A DNA stretch of 64,000 bases, from NCBI GenBank assembly GCA_900142905.1, contig FSRV01000002.1, positions 3,162,001 through 3,226,000 of the forward strand. The letters are read 5' to 3'. The DNA is from Burkholderia sp. GAS332 (GTDB lineage Bacteria > Pseudomonadota > Gammaproteobacteria > Burkholderiales > Burkholderiaceae). A model generated the notes under the pieces. The model had not been told where the DNA came from and made no database searches. It worked only from the letters and a program-made list of their open reading frames with translations. Made by a program: the position numbers and the translations under genes. Shown here piece after piece: positions 1 to 9,278 of this stretch; the stretch's first letter is position 1, and each line of letters begins with the position of its first letter.

Positions 1-1
1 C

Positions 2-970
2 GGGACCTTCCTGCTTGCAGGCCCGAACTGGAAAGGCGAGACGCCGACGGGCATTAATAAGGTTTTTCGCTCGGAGACCGAACTGGCGTTCCCAGGATAT
101 CGCACGCAGCTCTTCAACCCGGGTGACATCGACAATGTGAAGAAGGTGCAGGCTGGCTACAAGGTGCAGACGCTCTCGGCGTTTCTCGGCGAGCCCGCTC
201 CGCAGGCCGCACCGGCTATTGATTTCATCAAGCCACTCACGCCGGCAGAGCAGAAAACGTCGCCCGAATTTTTTAACGTCCTGAACTTTGTCCTTCAATT
301 TTGTCCTACGGTTCCTTCAGAAGTCGCGTTGAGGAAGCGCTTCGGGAAGATCGGCATCGGCGCGGGCAAAACGTTCGACGTCACCAACCTCTCGCCCGAG
401 ATCAAAACTGCTATCGAACAAGGCATGGCCGACGCCTGGGCCGAACGTGCAGCCCTGCAGAAGCGGATCGATGCGCGCGAAGTGAATACCGGCGAGTTTT
501 TCGGTACGAGGGAGTTTCTGAAGAACAACTACCTCTATCGGATGGCGGGTGCCGTGTACGGCATTTACGGCAATTCGAAGCAGGAAGCGATGTATCCGTC
601 GTATGCCGTCGATGCGACGGGGCAGAAGCTGGACGGCGCCAATCGCTATACCCTTCGCTTCGCACCGGACAAGTTCCCGCCAGTCAACGCGTTCTGGTCG
701 CTGACCATGTACGATTTCCCGGCACAACTGATGGTGTCCAATCCGCTGAATCGATACGTCCTCAACTCGCCAATGATGCCGCAGTTCAAGAAGGATGCCG
801 ATGGCGGGCTGACGCTCTACTTCCAGAGCGAATCCCCCGGTACCGACAAGGAGTCCAACTGGCTGCCGGCACCTAAGGGGCCGTTCCTGCTGGTCATGCG
901 ACTTTACTGGCCGAAACCGGAGGCACTGGATGGCAAGTGGGTGGCCCCTCCGCTGCAGCGGATTGGATGA
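2..970 (+). CDS. DUF1254/DUF1214 domain protein, 5' end outside window
   Basis: The reading frame is open from base 2, so this is the C-terminal part of a longer gene; the first in-window start codon (GTG at 137) is probably internal. About 322 residues are visible. The last ~110 residues carry the DUF1214 pattern: an aromatic-rich block with NAFWSLTMYD, then NRYVLNSP, and near the end NWLPAPKGPFLLVMRLYWP. The upstream part (LAGPNWKGETP, then FRSETELAF) fits the end of the DUF1254 domain. These two domains usually occur together in exported proteins of about 450-500 aa with no established enzymatic role, so no function is assigned. Family assignment is confident; the missing N-terminus, including any signal peptide, cannot be judged. 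Confidence 0.85.
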   Translation, partial: GTFLLAGPNWKGETPTGINKVFRSETELAFPGYRTQLFNPGDIDNVKKVQAGYKVQTLSAFLGEPAPQAAPAIDFIKPLTPAEQKTSPEFFNVLNFVLQFCPTVPSEVALRKRFGKIGIGAGKTFDVTNLSPEIKTAIEQGMADAWAERAALQKRIDAREVNTGEFFGTREFLKNNYLYRMAGAVYGIYGNSKQEAMYPSYAVDATGQKLDGANRYTLRFAPDKFPPVNAFWSLTMYDFPAQLMVSNPLNRYVLNSPMMPQFKKDADGGLTLYFQSESPGTDKESNWLPAPKGPFLLVMRLYWPKPEALDGKWVAPPLQRIG

Positions 971-1238
971 AAGGTGCTGGTGCGTCTAGTCGAAGTCTGA
1001 TGTACCACGTACTGTGCTTCGAAATGAAGCCTGCTCGCCTGCCGAATCGCTGGTCGCCCGCTTTGCGAAGTGGCGACTCGGCGCTCATCAGCAGCCATTC
1101 GCCATCCGACTATGAAGGACTGTTCCTGGCCGGACCCGGTCCGACTCGGACCGAGATCGATCACCGATCGCAGCAGGGATGCGAGAATGCGCTTTCAACG
1201 TGAAACTCATGCGCCATTACTGACGACCTTACAAAAGA

Positions 1239-2546
1239 ATGCTCACGCCTCCCTTCGCGACGTGCGACCAGCCTTCCGGCAATCAAGAAAATCCCCGCGA
1301 GCTTCTCAAAACCGTTGTCGCAGCATCGCTGGTGACTGGTCTCGAAATGTTCGATTTCACCGTTTTCGGATTCTTCGCGGTGATGATCGGAGACCGGTTC
1401 TTCCCGGCGAAAGATCCGATGACTTCATTGCTTTGGGCCGTCGGTACATTCGGCGTCGGCTTTTTCATGCGACCTGTTGGCGCGATGATCATCGGCGCTT
1501 ACGCGGACCGCGTGGGACGCCGCGCAGCGATGACGAGGACCAGCTGGATGATGGCGCTGGGAACCGCCGCGCTCGCCCTGTGCCCGTCGTTTGCCAGCAT
1601 AGGCGTGATTGCGCCGCTCGTTGTCATCACCGCTCGATCGTTGCAGGGCTTTGCCGTCGGCGGCGACATCGGCGTTGCCGCGACTTTCGTGCTGGAGGCG
1701 GGGCCCGTGTCGCGTCGCGGCTATCTGGTCAGTTGGCAGCTCGCTAGCCAGGGCGCGGCCGCGTTGCTGGGCGCAACCCTGGGCGTGCTACTCACCAGTA
1801 CGATGTCACCGGCCGCGCTTGCTTCGTGGGGCTGGCGGATCCCATTCCTGATCGGTCTGCTGATCGCGCCAGTCGGTCTCTACGTTCGCCTTCGGCTTCG
1901 CGATGATCCGATTCCCAGCAACACCGCCAGACATGCCGGCACACCGCTCGCCGAACTGTGTCGCGAACATGGGACGACGATCCTGCTGGCGATGCTGATG
2001 ATGATGGGGCAAACCATACCGGTCTACGCAATCGTTTACTTCATGCCGAGCTATGCGACTCGCGTGATGCACATGCCCGCCGTCACCGGATTTCTGGCTT
2101 CCGCGTTGTCTGCGCTGCTGCTGGTCGTCATTCCGCCGCTGGCCGGCCGTCTCATAGACAGTCTGCCTCGCCGCAAGCCACTGGCCCTCCTCGCCTCTGG
2201 ATGCACGGCGCTTCTGGTCTATCCGGTCTTTCTGATGATTACCCGCGCGACCAGCGCACTGCCTATCCTGTGCGGCGTCGGGCTCATTAGCATAATGGTG
2301 GCGTTCGGCGCCGGCGCGGTCGCCCTGCTTGTGCTCGAAGCGCTGCCTGCGCGGGTGCGCGCCAGCGGCATGGCCGTTTCGCATGCGCTGCACGTCGCCT
2401 TGTTCGGCGGCACCGCTCAATTCATCGTGACGGCATTGATCAGACGGACCGGCGATCCCATGTCTGCAGCCTGGTATGTGGCGCCGGCGTGTGGGGTGAG
2501 CTTCTGTGCGCTGATGCTTTTCAAGGAACGGCGCTTCGAAAGCTGA
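1239..2546 (+). CDS. MFS transporter, metabolite:H+ symporter (MHS) type
   Basis: A 435-residue inner-membrane carrier with about 12 hydrophobic segments. It has the MHS hallmarks: an N-terminal EMFDFTVFGFFAVMIG segment, a first cytoplasmic loop reading GAYADRVGRRAAM (the MFS motif A form D-R-x-G-R-R), and a helix 5 RSLQGFAVGGDIGVA equivalent to the usual RxxQGxxxGGExG. MHS members carry organic acids or betaines such as shikimate, citrate, alpha-ketoglutarate or proline; the substrate here cannot be read from sequence. It ends 22 bp from the convergent AraC gene, so the two are not an operon. No strong ribosome site precedes the chosen ATG, so a slightly downstream start is possible. Confidence 0.85.
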   Translation: MLTPPFATCDQPSGNQENPRELLKTVVAASLVTGLEMFDFTVFGFFAVMIGDRFFPAKDPMTSLLWAVGTFGVGFFMRPVGAMIIGAYADRVGRRAAMTRTSWMMALGTAALALCPSFASIGVIAPLVVITARSLQGFAVGGDIGVAATFVLEAGPVSRRGYLVSWQLASQGAAALLGATLGVLLTSTMSPAALASWGWRIPFLIGLLIAPVGLYVRLRLRDDPIPSNTARHAGTPLAELCREHGTTILLAMLMMMGQTIPVYAIVYFMPSYATRVMHMPAVTGFLASALSALLLVVIPPLAGRLIDSLPRRKPLALLASGCTALLVYPVFLMITRATSALPILCGVGLISIMVAFGAGAVALLVLEALPARVRASGMAVSHALHVALFGGTAQFIVTALIRRTGDPMSAAWYVAPACGVSFCALMLFKERRFES

Positions 2547-2568
2547 ACCGCCGCGCACGCATTGACGC

Positions 2569-3591
2569 CTATCGCTGCGTCTGAACCATCGTGTCAGCTA
2601 GAGCCCGAAAATCCTGCGGCGCCATGTCATAGGCTCGCCGGAAAGCGCGCGTAAAATCAGACGCGCTTTTGAAGCCGAGCCCGTAGGCAATCTCTATCAC
2701 CGATAAGTGAGGGTACCGGATCATTTCATCGGCCGCCTGGCGTAGCCTCAGGTGGCGAATATAAGCGCCAACGCCGCCTTCATGCTGAAACAGGCGATAG
2801 ATGCTCGGGCGAGGAAGTTGAAGCGCATTTAGCACACTTTCGGGGGAGAGTTCATCTTCAGTCAAGTGCGCCTGAATATAGCGCCGTACTTGACCGAACA
2901 TAGCTGCCCGGGCTGCAGCGCGCGTGTCGCCGCTCAGGCGCGCCTGCCGTCCAAACGCTGCGACAAGGAGCTTGGCCGCCGCGCGTATGGCGTCGTCCGC
3001 CTCACCGGCGCTCATGCATGCGATTGTCCGACTGAGCGCCGCAACGTGTTCGATGATCAGTCGCTCGAGCGGCGTCGAACCATGGAGCACACGGCCGTGG
3101 ATGGCCTCCGGATCAGGAAAGACTTCCTGCACCAACTCGCCCGGCACGAAAAACGCGATCACCCGGCATGCCTGGCGTTGCATTCGAACGGGTTGATTCA
3201 TATCCAGTGCAAGGATGCTTGCGGCTGAGGGCGTGGGATCGCGCCGCGAGGTGCGCACGGCGACGTTCTCAACCGCGCCCTCCAGAAACACATGAAAGAC
3301 GAAGTTGCGTACCCGGTCTGTCGAGATCCGGGCCAGTGAGCGCTCGAGCACAACCAGGTCCGACCGGCAATCCGTCAATACAAGCTCGCCAACCTGATAG
3401 CGGTCAATCGAAGCCTGGAACGGCCTCTCCAGATCAGATCGCGAGGGCAGCACGTCAATAAGATGACCGACCCGATCCCGCCAGGCGAGCAAGCGCCGCT
3501 GTGGCGCTTCCCCCCGCACGCTGAAATGACTATGGGCAATGTCGTGTTTCAGCGGACGGCAGGCATCAACCGTGGGTGCGCGGGAGTTCAT
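2569..3591 (-). CDS. AraC family transcriptional regulator
   Basis: 340 residues. The C-terminal ~100 residues hold two helix-turn-helix units of the AraC/XylS type; the second carries IEIAYGLGFKSASDFTRAFRRAYDMAPQDFR, which covers the conserved GF-S-x-F-x-R-x-F and P-x-x-R positions. The N-terminal ~200 residues resemble the AraC_binding_2 (NphR/AlkS-like) ligand domain, with segments such as RVRNFVFHVFLEGAVEN. Regulators of this build usually activate aromatic or amide catabolic genes. The nearest possible target is the convergent MHS carrier, but tail-to-tail orientation argues against direct shared-promoter control. Confidence 0.85.
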   Translation of the reverse strand: MNSRAPTVDACRPLKHDIAHSHFSVRGEAPQRRLLAWRDRVGHLIDVLPSRSDLERPFQASIDRYQVGELVLTDCRSDLVVLERSLARISTDRVRNFVFHVFLEGAVENVAVRTSRRDPTPSAASILALDMNQPVRMQRQACRVIAFFVPGELVQEVFPDPEAIHGRVLHGSTPLERLIIEHVAALSRTIACMSAGEADDAIRAAAKLLVAAFGRQARLSGDTRAAARAAMFGQVRRYIQAHLTEDELSPESVLNALQLPRPSIYRLFQHEGGVGAYIRHLRLRQAADEMIRYPHLSVIEIAYGLGFKSASDFTRAFRRAYDMAPQDFRALADTMVQTQR

Positions 3592-3917
3592 GCGAAGAAG
3601 TTCTTTACCGGAATGTGCCAGGACGTCTTCTGGAGTAGATGCTTTGGGAATTTAACCGAAAATCTGCCGAGTGTGAATTTTTCGAAACACGGGTCTGGAA
3701 TTTTTCAGGCGCTGACACGCACGGTCAAACCTGCTCGTACGGGTAAGAGTAGGTTGAGTGTCAATTGTGGGGCGCAGTTCGCCAAGAACCCGCCATTGAG
3801 TCGTGCAGCACAAAGGACCCTTCGTGGCCGGACCCAAGTGCGCTGCTTCAAGCGCCTTCCCCGGGCGCCACTGCTATGACGCCCGGCGTAGGAATACATC
3901 AGAGCATCTCTGGTGTC
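3592..3917. other. Intergenic, 326 bp
   Basis: Lies upstream of the AraC gene on its 5' side and downstream of the small exported protein. No reading frame, repeat or RNA structure that I could support. It presumably holds the AraC gene promoter on the minus strand. Confidence 0.4.
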
Positions 3918-4376
3918 TCAGCGCACCGGCTCGATCTTGAAAGCATCGACCGCTACGCCAAGGTCTATGCCTTCACCGCTGCCGCTCAACGCCATCGACG
4001 TCGTTCCCTTGGTCAGCACCTGGGCAGTACCGCTCTCCCCCGCGCCGGCCGAAGCACCGGCCTGCGCATAACTGCCGTACACATCCCTGATGCTGTAGAC
4101 ATGGGTGATATCGCCGTGGCCGGTGACGTGAAACTTGCCGGCCGTCAGGCCGCCGCCGTGCACGCTGATCGTGACTGCGGCCTTTTGCCCATTGTCGCAA
4201 GTTACTCTGCCGCGTCCTTCGGCGTGCTGATAGATCGCCGACCATCCGGACATGCTGAAGGTCAGATGGCATTTCACCGGCGCGCCGCCTGCCTGAGCCG
4301 GGGTGGCGGTCAAGCCCGCCAGGACACCCACGCACAGCAACGTGGCGGCAGTCGACACAAGGATATGCTTGCTCAT
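3918..4376 (-). CDS. Small exported protein, function unknown
   Basis: 152 residues starting with a clear Sec signal peptide (SKHILVSTAATLLCVGVLAGLTATPAQA, cleavage expected after AQA near residue 29). The mature part is rich in Gly, Ala, Ser and Thr with alternating polar and hydrophobic residues, suggesting a beta-rich periplasmic protein. Two cysteines (in VKCHLTF and VTCDNG) may form a disulfide. The general layout, an LTC-like strand, then a G-SYAQAGASAGAG stretch and a closing IDLGVAVDAFKIEP segment, recalls DUF992-type exported proteins, but I cannot confirm that family. It stands alone between an AraC gene and a metalloprotease. Confidence 0.65.
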   Translation of the reverse strand: MSKHILVSTAATLLCVGVLAGLTATPAQAGGAPVKCHLTFSMSGWSAIYQHAEGRGRVTCDNGQKAAVTISVHGGGLTAGKFHVTGHGDITHVYSIRDVYGSYAQAGASAGAGESGTAQVLTKGTTSMALSGSGEGIDLGVAVDAFKIEPVR

Positions 4377-4864
4377 AGAAGTCTCCTGGTACCTGAAGAT
4401 AGGTTAACCAGTGTAACCGTCATTTGCAGTGGGCCGGCTGACGGCCACCCAAATGTCGATGCGGCAGTGCGGGCGAACGCCGGTTCATGGCCAACCCGGT
4501 TCCGTGCCGAATTTCCGTGATCGCCCGGTATGGGACGTTCAAGCGACTTGGCAGCGGACATTCGCCACGCGCTCCTATGCCCGCAATCGAACAAATCACA
4601 ACTTGTGCCCCGCTAAGCGAATTGAATGACTCGGTACGCCGTTTCCGTATGCATTTTCTTCGACCGGGATAAAGGAATGCGTGGTAGCTGCCGATATCAT
4701 GGGAAACACTCTCCTCGCTACAGAGCGCTTTCTCGGCGCTTACACCTCACGCTCGACCTTCAACGGCTTGCGCACAATCTCGAAACACGTTATACGCTTA
4801 CTGCGGCCCGATATAGCGCTCTGGAAGAAAACCAATTAACAACTTGGGGATGGGGAAAATCAGA
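4377..4864. other. Intergenic, about 490 bp
   Basis: Divergent spacer between the small exported protein and the M48 peptidase. Short open frames here have no recognisable domain and poor starts. No repeat or convincing RNA fold seen. Confidence 0.4.
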
Positions 4865-5731
4865 ATGACGAATACATTCGATCTGCTTAGAAACAAGCGG
4901 GAGAAGCCCTATCAATGGGTCATGATCGTGATTGGCGTCCTTCTGTGGTTCGCCATTGCGGAGGTAATCTACAACCATTGGAATGACCCCAAGGCGGGCC
5001 ACTTCATCCATCTCTACGTGGGATATGGCATCGCGGTCGCGATCTTCTACGGGCTGGCGTCCGCGGCCTATCGCGCGTCCGCATTCGGCAACATGGTGCT
5101 GCTCAGCAACGAGCAGTTCCCGGAGTTCCACGCGATGATCGTCGAAGCGTCGCGGGAGATCGGCCTGTCCGAACCGCCGAAAACCTTCATCTACAATTCG
5201 AACGGCATGTTTAACGCCTTTGCGCGGCGCCTGCTCGGCGGCCGCTATGTCTTCCTAACCGGCGCACTCGTCGAAGCGAATAGCGATGCCCAAGTGCGTT
5301 TCGTGATTGGTCACGAGCTGGGCCATCATGCGGCAGGACACTTGAACCCGTGGATCAACGGGCTCAAGCTGCCGGCGCACGTCGTCCCATTTCTCGGCAA
5401 GGCTTACTCGCGTTCGCGGGAATACACATGCGACAGCATTGGCGCCTATCTATCAAAGGACACCCACGCGTCGCGCGGTGCATTGCAAATGCTGGGTTGC
5501 GGCTGCCGACGCCTGAATGCATCGATGGATTCCAACGCGTTTATGGCTCAAGAAAAGATGGTGCCGCCCATCTTCGGTTTCCTCACTGAAATCTGCCGGA
5601 CCCACCCGCGGCTGACGCGGCGGGTCGCTGCAATCAATAACAGCGTGGCAAACCACGCACACGGCGGCTTCGAAAACGCCTCACGGGAGCCGCGATTCAA
5701 TGTCGGCAGTCACGCGCTCGACTCGGATTGA
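4865..5731 (+). CDS. M48 family zinc metallopeptidase, membrane anchored
   Basis: About 288 residues from the ATG at 4865, chosen because a purine-rich GGGGAAAA lies just upstream; an ATG at 4844 would add seven residues. Two N-terminal membrane segments (MIVIGVLLWFAIAEVIY and GYGIAVAIFYGLASAAY) are followed by a catalytic domain with HELGHHAAGH; H150, E151 and H154 form the HExxH zinc site, and the YTCDSIGAYL segment ahead of residue 200 provides the downstream acidic ligand region. M48 (HtpX/Oma1-like) enzymes act in membrane protein quality control. A cluster of cysteines (MLGCGCRRL) near residue 210 is unusual. No operon partner. Confidence 0.85.
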   Translation: MTNTFDLLRNKREKPYQWVMIVIGVLLWFAIAEVIYNHWNDPKAGHFIHLYVGYGIAVAIFYGLASAAYRASAFGNMVLLSNEQFPEFHAMIVEASREIGLSEPPKTFIYNSNGMFNAFARRLLGGRYVFLTGALVEANSDAQVRFVIGHELGHHAAGHLNPWINGLKLPAHVVPFLGKAYSRSREYTCDSIGAYLSKDTHASRGALQMLGCGCRRLNASMDSNAFMAQEKMVPPIFGFLTEICRTHPRLTRRVAAINNSVANHAHGGFENASREPRFNVGSHALDSD

Positions 5732-5969
5732 AGAAACTGACAGCTCCTTCGCCATCGGGCTGCGGACGTGGCGAAATTGAGAGGTGGGTTGCGTCGACGG
5801 AGCAACGTTGCGGACGCTCCTGCGCCAACGCCGGGAACGAGGCATGCGCGATCTTCGTGCCGATCTACGCCGATGGCTTGTGAGACGCCGAGTGCACTGA
5901 CTCATGCCAGGATTGGCAGCGCTATACTTTGCGAACGTCTCCCAACCTGTGTCATCGTGCCCTGTTTCA

Positions 5970-6785
5970 ATGACTGAGTCTGTCCAGTTCCAGCAAGTGT
6001 CCGAGATACCCGGCCTGGTGCTGAGTACCGCGCGCTTCGCGGATTTCGGTTTCGACCGCCACTTCCACCTTGATTTCCACGTCGGGCTGGTGACGGACGG
6101 GGTTCAGCGCCAGAGGGTCAACGGAAAGACCGTCCTGCACGGACCCGGGACCATCGTTCTGATGCCGCCAGGCGAGATTCACGATGGAATCACGGCGGAT
6201 GGCAGCCAATCCACGCTCAAGACATTCCGCCTTTCGCAGGAACTGCTCGCAAGCGTGGCGGAGGAGATCAGCGGCCTTCACCGCGAGCCGGAATTCGCAG
6301 GCGCCTTGCTCGAAGACCCCTTACTCGCTGGCCATCTTCTGCGCCTGCACAATGAGATGCGATGGTGCAATGCCGCGAACAGTCTTGCGATGCAGACGGA
6401 GTGGCTCAGTTTGCTGGAAAGCCTGTTGAGCCAATCGCGCGCGGTCGTGGCAGAAACGGTCCACGGCTCACTTTCGCGCATTCAATGGGAGCGCGTCAGA
6501 GACTACTGCTTCAGTCATCTCAGCGACAGGATCTCGCTCGACGAACTGGCCGGCTTGTGCTCACTCGGCAAGTTCCAGTTCCTCAAACAATTCAAGCAGA
6601 CCATCGGCATGACACCTCACGCATGGTTGCTCCGTCTTCGTCTCGAGCGGGCTTGTGCGCTTTTGTCGCGAAGCTCGCAGGCGATCGCAACCGTCGCCCA
6701 GGAAGTCGGGTTCTACGACCAAAGCCACTTCAACCGTGCTTTCCGGCAGGCATACGGCGTCGCGCCGTCGTGCTACAGAGCGTAA
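5970..6785 (+). CDS. AraC family regulator with cupin sensor domain
   Basis: 271 residues from the ATG at 5970; an in-frame ATG at 5904 would add 22 residues that look non-homologous, and neither has a good ribosome site. The N-terminal half is an AraC-binding cupin ([30 protein letters not shown]). The C-terminal half has two HTH motifs ending in [25 protein letters not shown]. The threonine aldolase gene starts about 155 bp downstream in the same direction, so control of that gene or of an amino-acid exporter is plausible, but this is inference. Confidence 0.85.
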   Translation: MTESVQFQQVSEIPGLVLSTARFADFGFDRHFHLDFHVGLVTDGVQRQRVNGKTVLHGPGTIVLMPPGEIHDGITADGSQSTLKTFRLSQELLASVAEEISGLHREPEFAGALLEDPLLAGHLLRLHNEMRWCNAANSLAMQTEWLSLLESLLSQSRAVVAETVHGSLSRIQWERVRDYCFSHLSDRISLDELAGLCSLGKFQFLKQFKQTIGMTPHAWLLRLRLERACALLSRSSQAIATVAQEVGFYDQSHFNRAFRQAYGVAPSCYRA

Positions 6786-6939
6786 GCCGCGCAGTCGGCG
6801 GCAGAACACGGGGTTCAGCGCTATCCCACCCCGTGGCTTCATGATTGATCAATTTTTTACAAGTCCGGCGGCCTCACTCGACATACGATGCGCCAATCCG
6901 GGGGGAACGTTCTCCTCCCGCCGAGTTGAGGATACGACA

Positions 6940-8016
6940 ATGGATAGTAGTGATCGGTCGCACGGTGCCAAAGCGCTGGCTATGGGTTTCACGAGCGATA
7001 ACATCGCAGGCGCGTCGCCAGAGGTAGTTGAAGCCATGGTGGCGAGCAGCACTGGGCAAGCGAGCCCATACGGAGCGGATGACTTTACTGCTCGCGTCGA
7101 ACGCAAACTGAGCGAAATCTTCGAGCGCGAAATCGACGTGTTTCTCGTGCCGACCGGCACCGCCGCCAATTCCTTGTGTCTGGCCACGATAACGCCGCCT
7201 TGGGGCAACATCTATTGCCATCCGTCGAGCCACATCAACAACGACGAATGCGGCGCACCCGCGTTCTACACGAATGGCGCGAAGCTGGTCGCCGTGGACG
7301 GCCAATCTGCGAAGATAGACCCCGCAAGTCTTCGTAGCGCGGCGAGCGTGAAGGTGGGCGACGTCCATTCGACGCAGCCATCGAGCGTGAGCATCACGCA
7401 GGCGACGGAAGTGGGAAGCGTGTACACGCTGGACGAGATCCAGGCGCTGGGGGACGTCTGCAAGACATCCTCCGTCAAACTTCATATGGATGGCTCACGA
7501 TTCGCCAATGCGCTGGTGTCCCTAGGCTGTTCGCCTGCAGAGATGACGTGGAAGGCCGGGGTCGATGTCTTGTCGTTCGGCGCGACCAAGAATGGCGTGT
7601 TCGCAGCGGAAGCGATCGTGCTGTTCGATGCATCCCTTGCATCCGAAATGGGCTACCGCCGCAAGCGCGCGGGCCATCTGTTCTCGAAGATGCGGTTTCT
7701 GTCGGCCCAGATCGATGCTTACTTGACCGACGATCTCTGGTTGCGCAACGCACGCCAGGCCAACGGCGCCGCGCAGCGCCTGACCCATGGACTTGAGGGG
7801 TTGAGCGGCGTCGAAGTGCTCGGCGCGATTGAGGCCAACATCGTCTTCTGTCGATTGCCCTCCGCGGTAATCGAATCCCTACTTCAGGCGGGGTTCGAGT
7901 TTTATCACGATCGGTGGGGACCCAACGTCGTCCGGCTCGTGACCTCCTTCTCTACCACGGTTGAAGATGTCGACAACCTGCTGGCGCATGTGACGCGCGC
8001 TGTCGTCGCCCGTTAA
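6940..8016 (+). CDS. Low-specificity threonine aldolase family, PLP enzyme
   Basis: 358 residues of the beta-eliminating lyase (fold type I) family. Members cleave L-threonine or L-allo-threonine to glycine and acetaldehyde, or act on related beta-hydroxy amino acids. The start at 6940 is set by GAGGA seven bases upstream; the frame is open further upstream but without similarity. Visible features: [13 protein letters not shown] at the N-terminus, [13 protein letters not shown], the PTGTAAN phosphate-binding loop, [11 protein letters not shown] with the PLP-ring aspartate, and SFGATKNG with K217 as the Schiff-base lysine. A pair of hairpins follows the stop codon. Substrate stereochemistry cannot be told from the sequence. 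Confidence 0.85.
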   Translation: MDSSDRSHGAKALAMGFTSDNIAGASPEVVEAMVASSTGQASPYGADDFTARVERKLSEIFEREIDVFLVPTGTAANSLCLATITPPWGNIYCHPSSHINNDECGAPAFYTNGAKLVAVDGQSAKIDPASLRSAASVKVGDVHSTQPSSVSITQATEVGSVYTLDEIQALGDVCKTSSVKLHMDGSRFANALVSLGCSPAEMTWKAGVDVLSFGATKNGVFAAEAIVLFDASLASEMGYRRKRAGHLFSKMRFLSAQIDAYLTDDLWLRNARQANGAAQRLTHGLEGLSGVEVLGAIEANIVFCRLPSAVIESLLQAGFEFYHDRWGPNVVRLVTSFSTTVEDVDNLLAHVTRAVVAR

Positions 8017-8110
8017 TCCGCGAATCGGTAGGGAGAAGGCTGGGCTCCGCTCAGCGCTCAGCCATTCAGAACGCGTTTCAGCGTCGCCTGTCGACTTGCC
8101 ACTCATGGCT

Positions 8111-8141
8111 GCACTGAAACGGAGGAAAACCGTCTCAGTGC
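8111..8141. terminator. Hairpin, probable bidirectional terminator
   Basis: Arms of 12 bp (8111-8122 and 8130-8141, one mismatch) around a 7-base purine loop, between convergent genes. A second perfect hairpin follows directly. Confidence 0.6.
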
Positions 8142-8142
8142 A

Positions 8143-8161
8143 CGAATCTTCGAAAGATTCG
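8143..8161. terminator. Second hairpin of a tandem pair
   Basis: Eight-base-pair perfect arms (CGAATCTT and AAGATTCG) with a 3-base CGA loop, one base after the preceding hairpin. No long T run on either side, so termination is inferred from position between convergent genes. Confidence 0.5.
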
Positions 8162-8200
8162 GACGCGCCGCTCTGCCACTCGCCGGCTTTTCTCGATCGC

Positions 8201-8668
8201 CTAGTTTGGCGTGACATCCGGTTGCTGCGCTGCGTCGGCTCTCAGCGCAGTGGCACTTTCCGCTGACGGGTTTTTGCGCCGTGGGGCGTTTGCGGTGGTT
8301 ATGGGCTCCCCTGCTCGCTGCGATACTTCTTCCGCAAGCAGGCTCACTGCATGGCGCGCAGTGAGACGGCCTTGGGGAACGCCCTTCGCATCGAGCGCAA
8401 TCACCTTGTATAGCTCGCGGTCGCATTGGAGTTCCTGCTGATATTGCTCCGCCGTGTCCACCAGCAATTCCAGCAGCGTCTGGCGACGTCTTCTTTCTTC
8501 AAGCGTGACGGAAGGATTCCTACATATTGAGGAGGAAAGTGTGATCAACGTATCCAGTTGACCCAGGTGCCGGTCGCATAAATCGAATGCCGACAGCGCA
8601 AGCTTTTCGTACTGGAGTGCGTCGACAGGCGGACGTGAAGCGGGTTGATTTTTGGTGGACTTGCTCAT
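8201..8668 (-). CDS. Small alpha-helical hypothetical protein with structured RNA leader
   Basis: 155 residues, no signal peptide and no membrane segment. Residues ~20-125 look helical and rich in Leu, Ala and charged residues (SAFDLCDRHLGQLDTLITL, RRRRQTLLELLVDTAEQ), while the ends are low-complexity and disordered-looking. I do not recognise a named domain; the style recalls DUF3077/DUF6124-like small proteins of Pseudomonas that sit behind C4-type RNA leaders. GGGAGA lies upstream of the ATG at 8668. The long leader with a TATAAT box and paired complementary blocks suggests post-transcriptional control. Confidence 0.6.
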   Translation of the reverse strand: MSKSTKNQPASRPPVDALQYEKLALSAFDLCDRHLGQLDTLITLSSSICRNPSVTLEERRRRQTLLELLVDTAEQYQQELQCDRELYKVIALDAKGVPQGRLTARHAVSLLAEEVSQRAGEPITTANAPRRKNPSAESATALRADAAQQPDVTPN

Positions 8669-8689
8669 GGTGCGATCTCCCTGTTACTT

Positions 8690-8905
8690 CTCGGATCGCC
8701 CGACACTCGCTGGAAAGGTGGGTGAGCGGGCACGAAGTAGGGTTGACAGACCGGTGTTACGTCAAGCCGGCGAGCCTTGCGGCTCCCCCACTACGGCCCG
8801 CCCATAGAATATAGACGTGCAGCAGCAGACGCACTCCCGCCTGAGCGGGGTGCGGACGTAACAATTAGGCTGTCAAACCTAGCCGCCGGGTGTCTCCCGA
8901 CGACC
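8690..8905 (-). ncRNA. C4-like structured leader RNA upstream of the small hypothetical gene
   Basis: On the minus strand, reading 5' to 3': block A (8879-8870, GGTTTGACAG); a GC-rich hairpin (8853-8831) with CTCAGG-type loop; block B (8803-8796, GGGCGGGC); a perfect GAGCC-GCAA-GGCTC tetraloop hairpin (8785-8772); block A' (8749-8740, CTGTCAACCC), which pairs with A at 9 of 10 positions; and block B' (8731-8724, GCCCGCTC), which pairs with B including one G-U. The order A-B-A'-B' cannot nest, so the blocks suit an antisense RNA acting on a downstream leader, as in phage C4 RNA. The match to C4 is from memory of its architecture, not a search. Confidence 0.45.
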
Positions 8906-8910
8906 TGCTA

Positions 8911-8916
8911 ATTATA
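8911..8916 (-). promoter_or_regulatory. Consensus -10 box of the leader RNA
   Basis: Perfect TATAAT on the minus strand, about 7-10 bases before the start of the structured leader. The -35 region is weak: TTGAAG lies 20 bases upstream, which is longer than ideal spacing. Confidence 0.5.
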
Positions 8917-8998
8917 AAGCAGACCAATCGGGTTGACTTCAACCTTGTAGGCTAAATGTTTGATTTGGCCGAAAGGATAAGGGGTGGTAGGACGAGGG

Positions 8999-9048
8999 GG
9001 CAGGTGTTCGGCCTTATGTGAAGCTTTCCATAAGGTCGAACACCTGCC
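8999..9048. repeat. Long inverted repeat, 20-bp arms
   Basis: Arms 8999-9018 and 9029-9048 are complementary at 19 of 20 positions, the exception being a G-U. The 10-base loop contains the palindrome AAGCTT. There is no T tract, so it may be an extragenic palindrome or binding site rather than a simple terminator. It lies about 230 bp after the stop of the minus-strand secreted protein genes and upstream of the leader RNA promoter. Confidence 0.7.
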
Positions 9049-9278
9049 GTTCATAGATGCGAAGTGACAGACGGTTGATTGGCCATAGCTGACGTTGGAG
9101 CGGGCTCGGTTCTACTTCAGCTACGTGGTGGATTGCTGCCAATGGCGGTGTCGAGCAGTCGGACGGCAGCTTCCTCGATGCGTGCCCTTACACGCTCGAC
9201 CCCATTCAGCATCTGTTTTATCGATTGTATCGGTCATTTCAGATAGCGCGTCGGCTAATCGCGACACAGCCACCCAGG

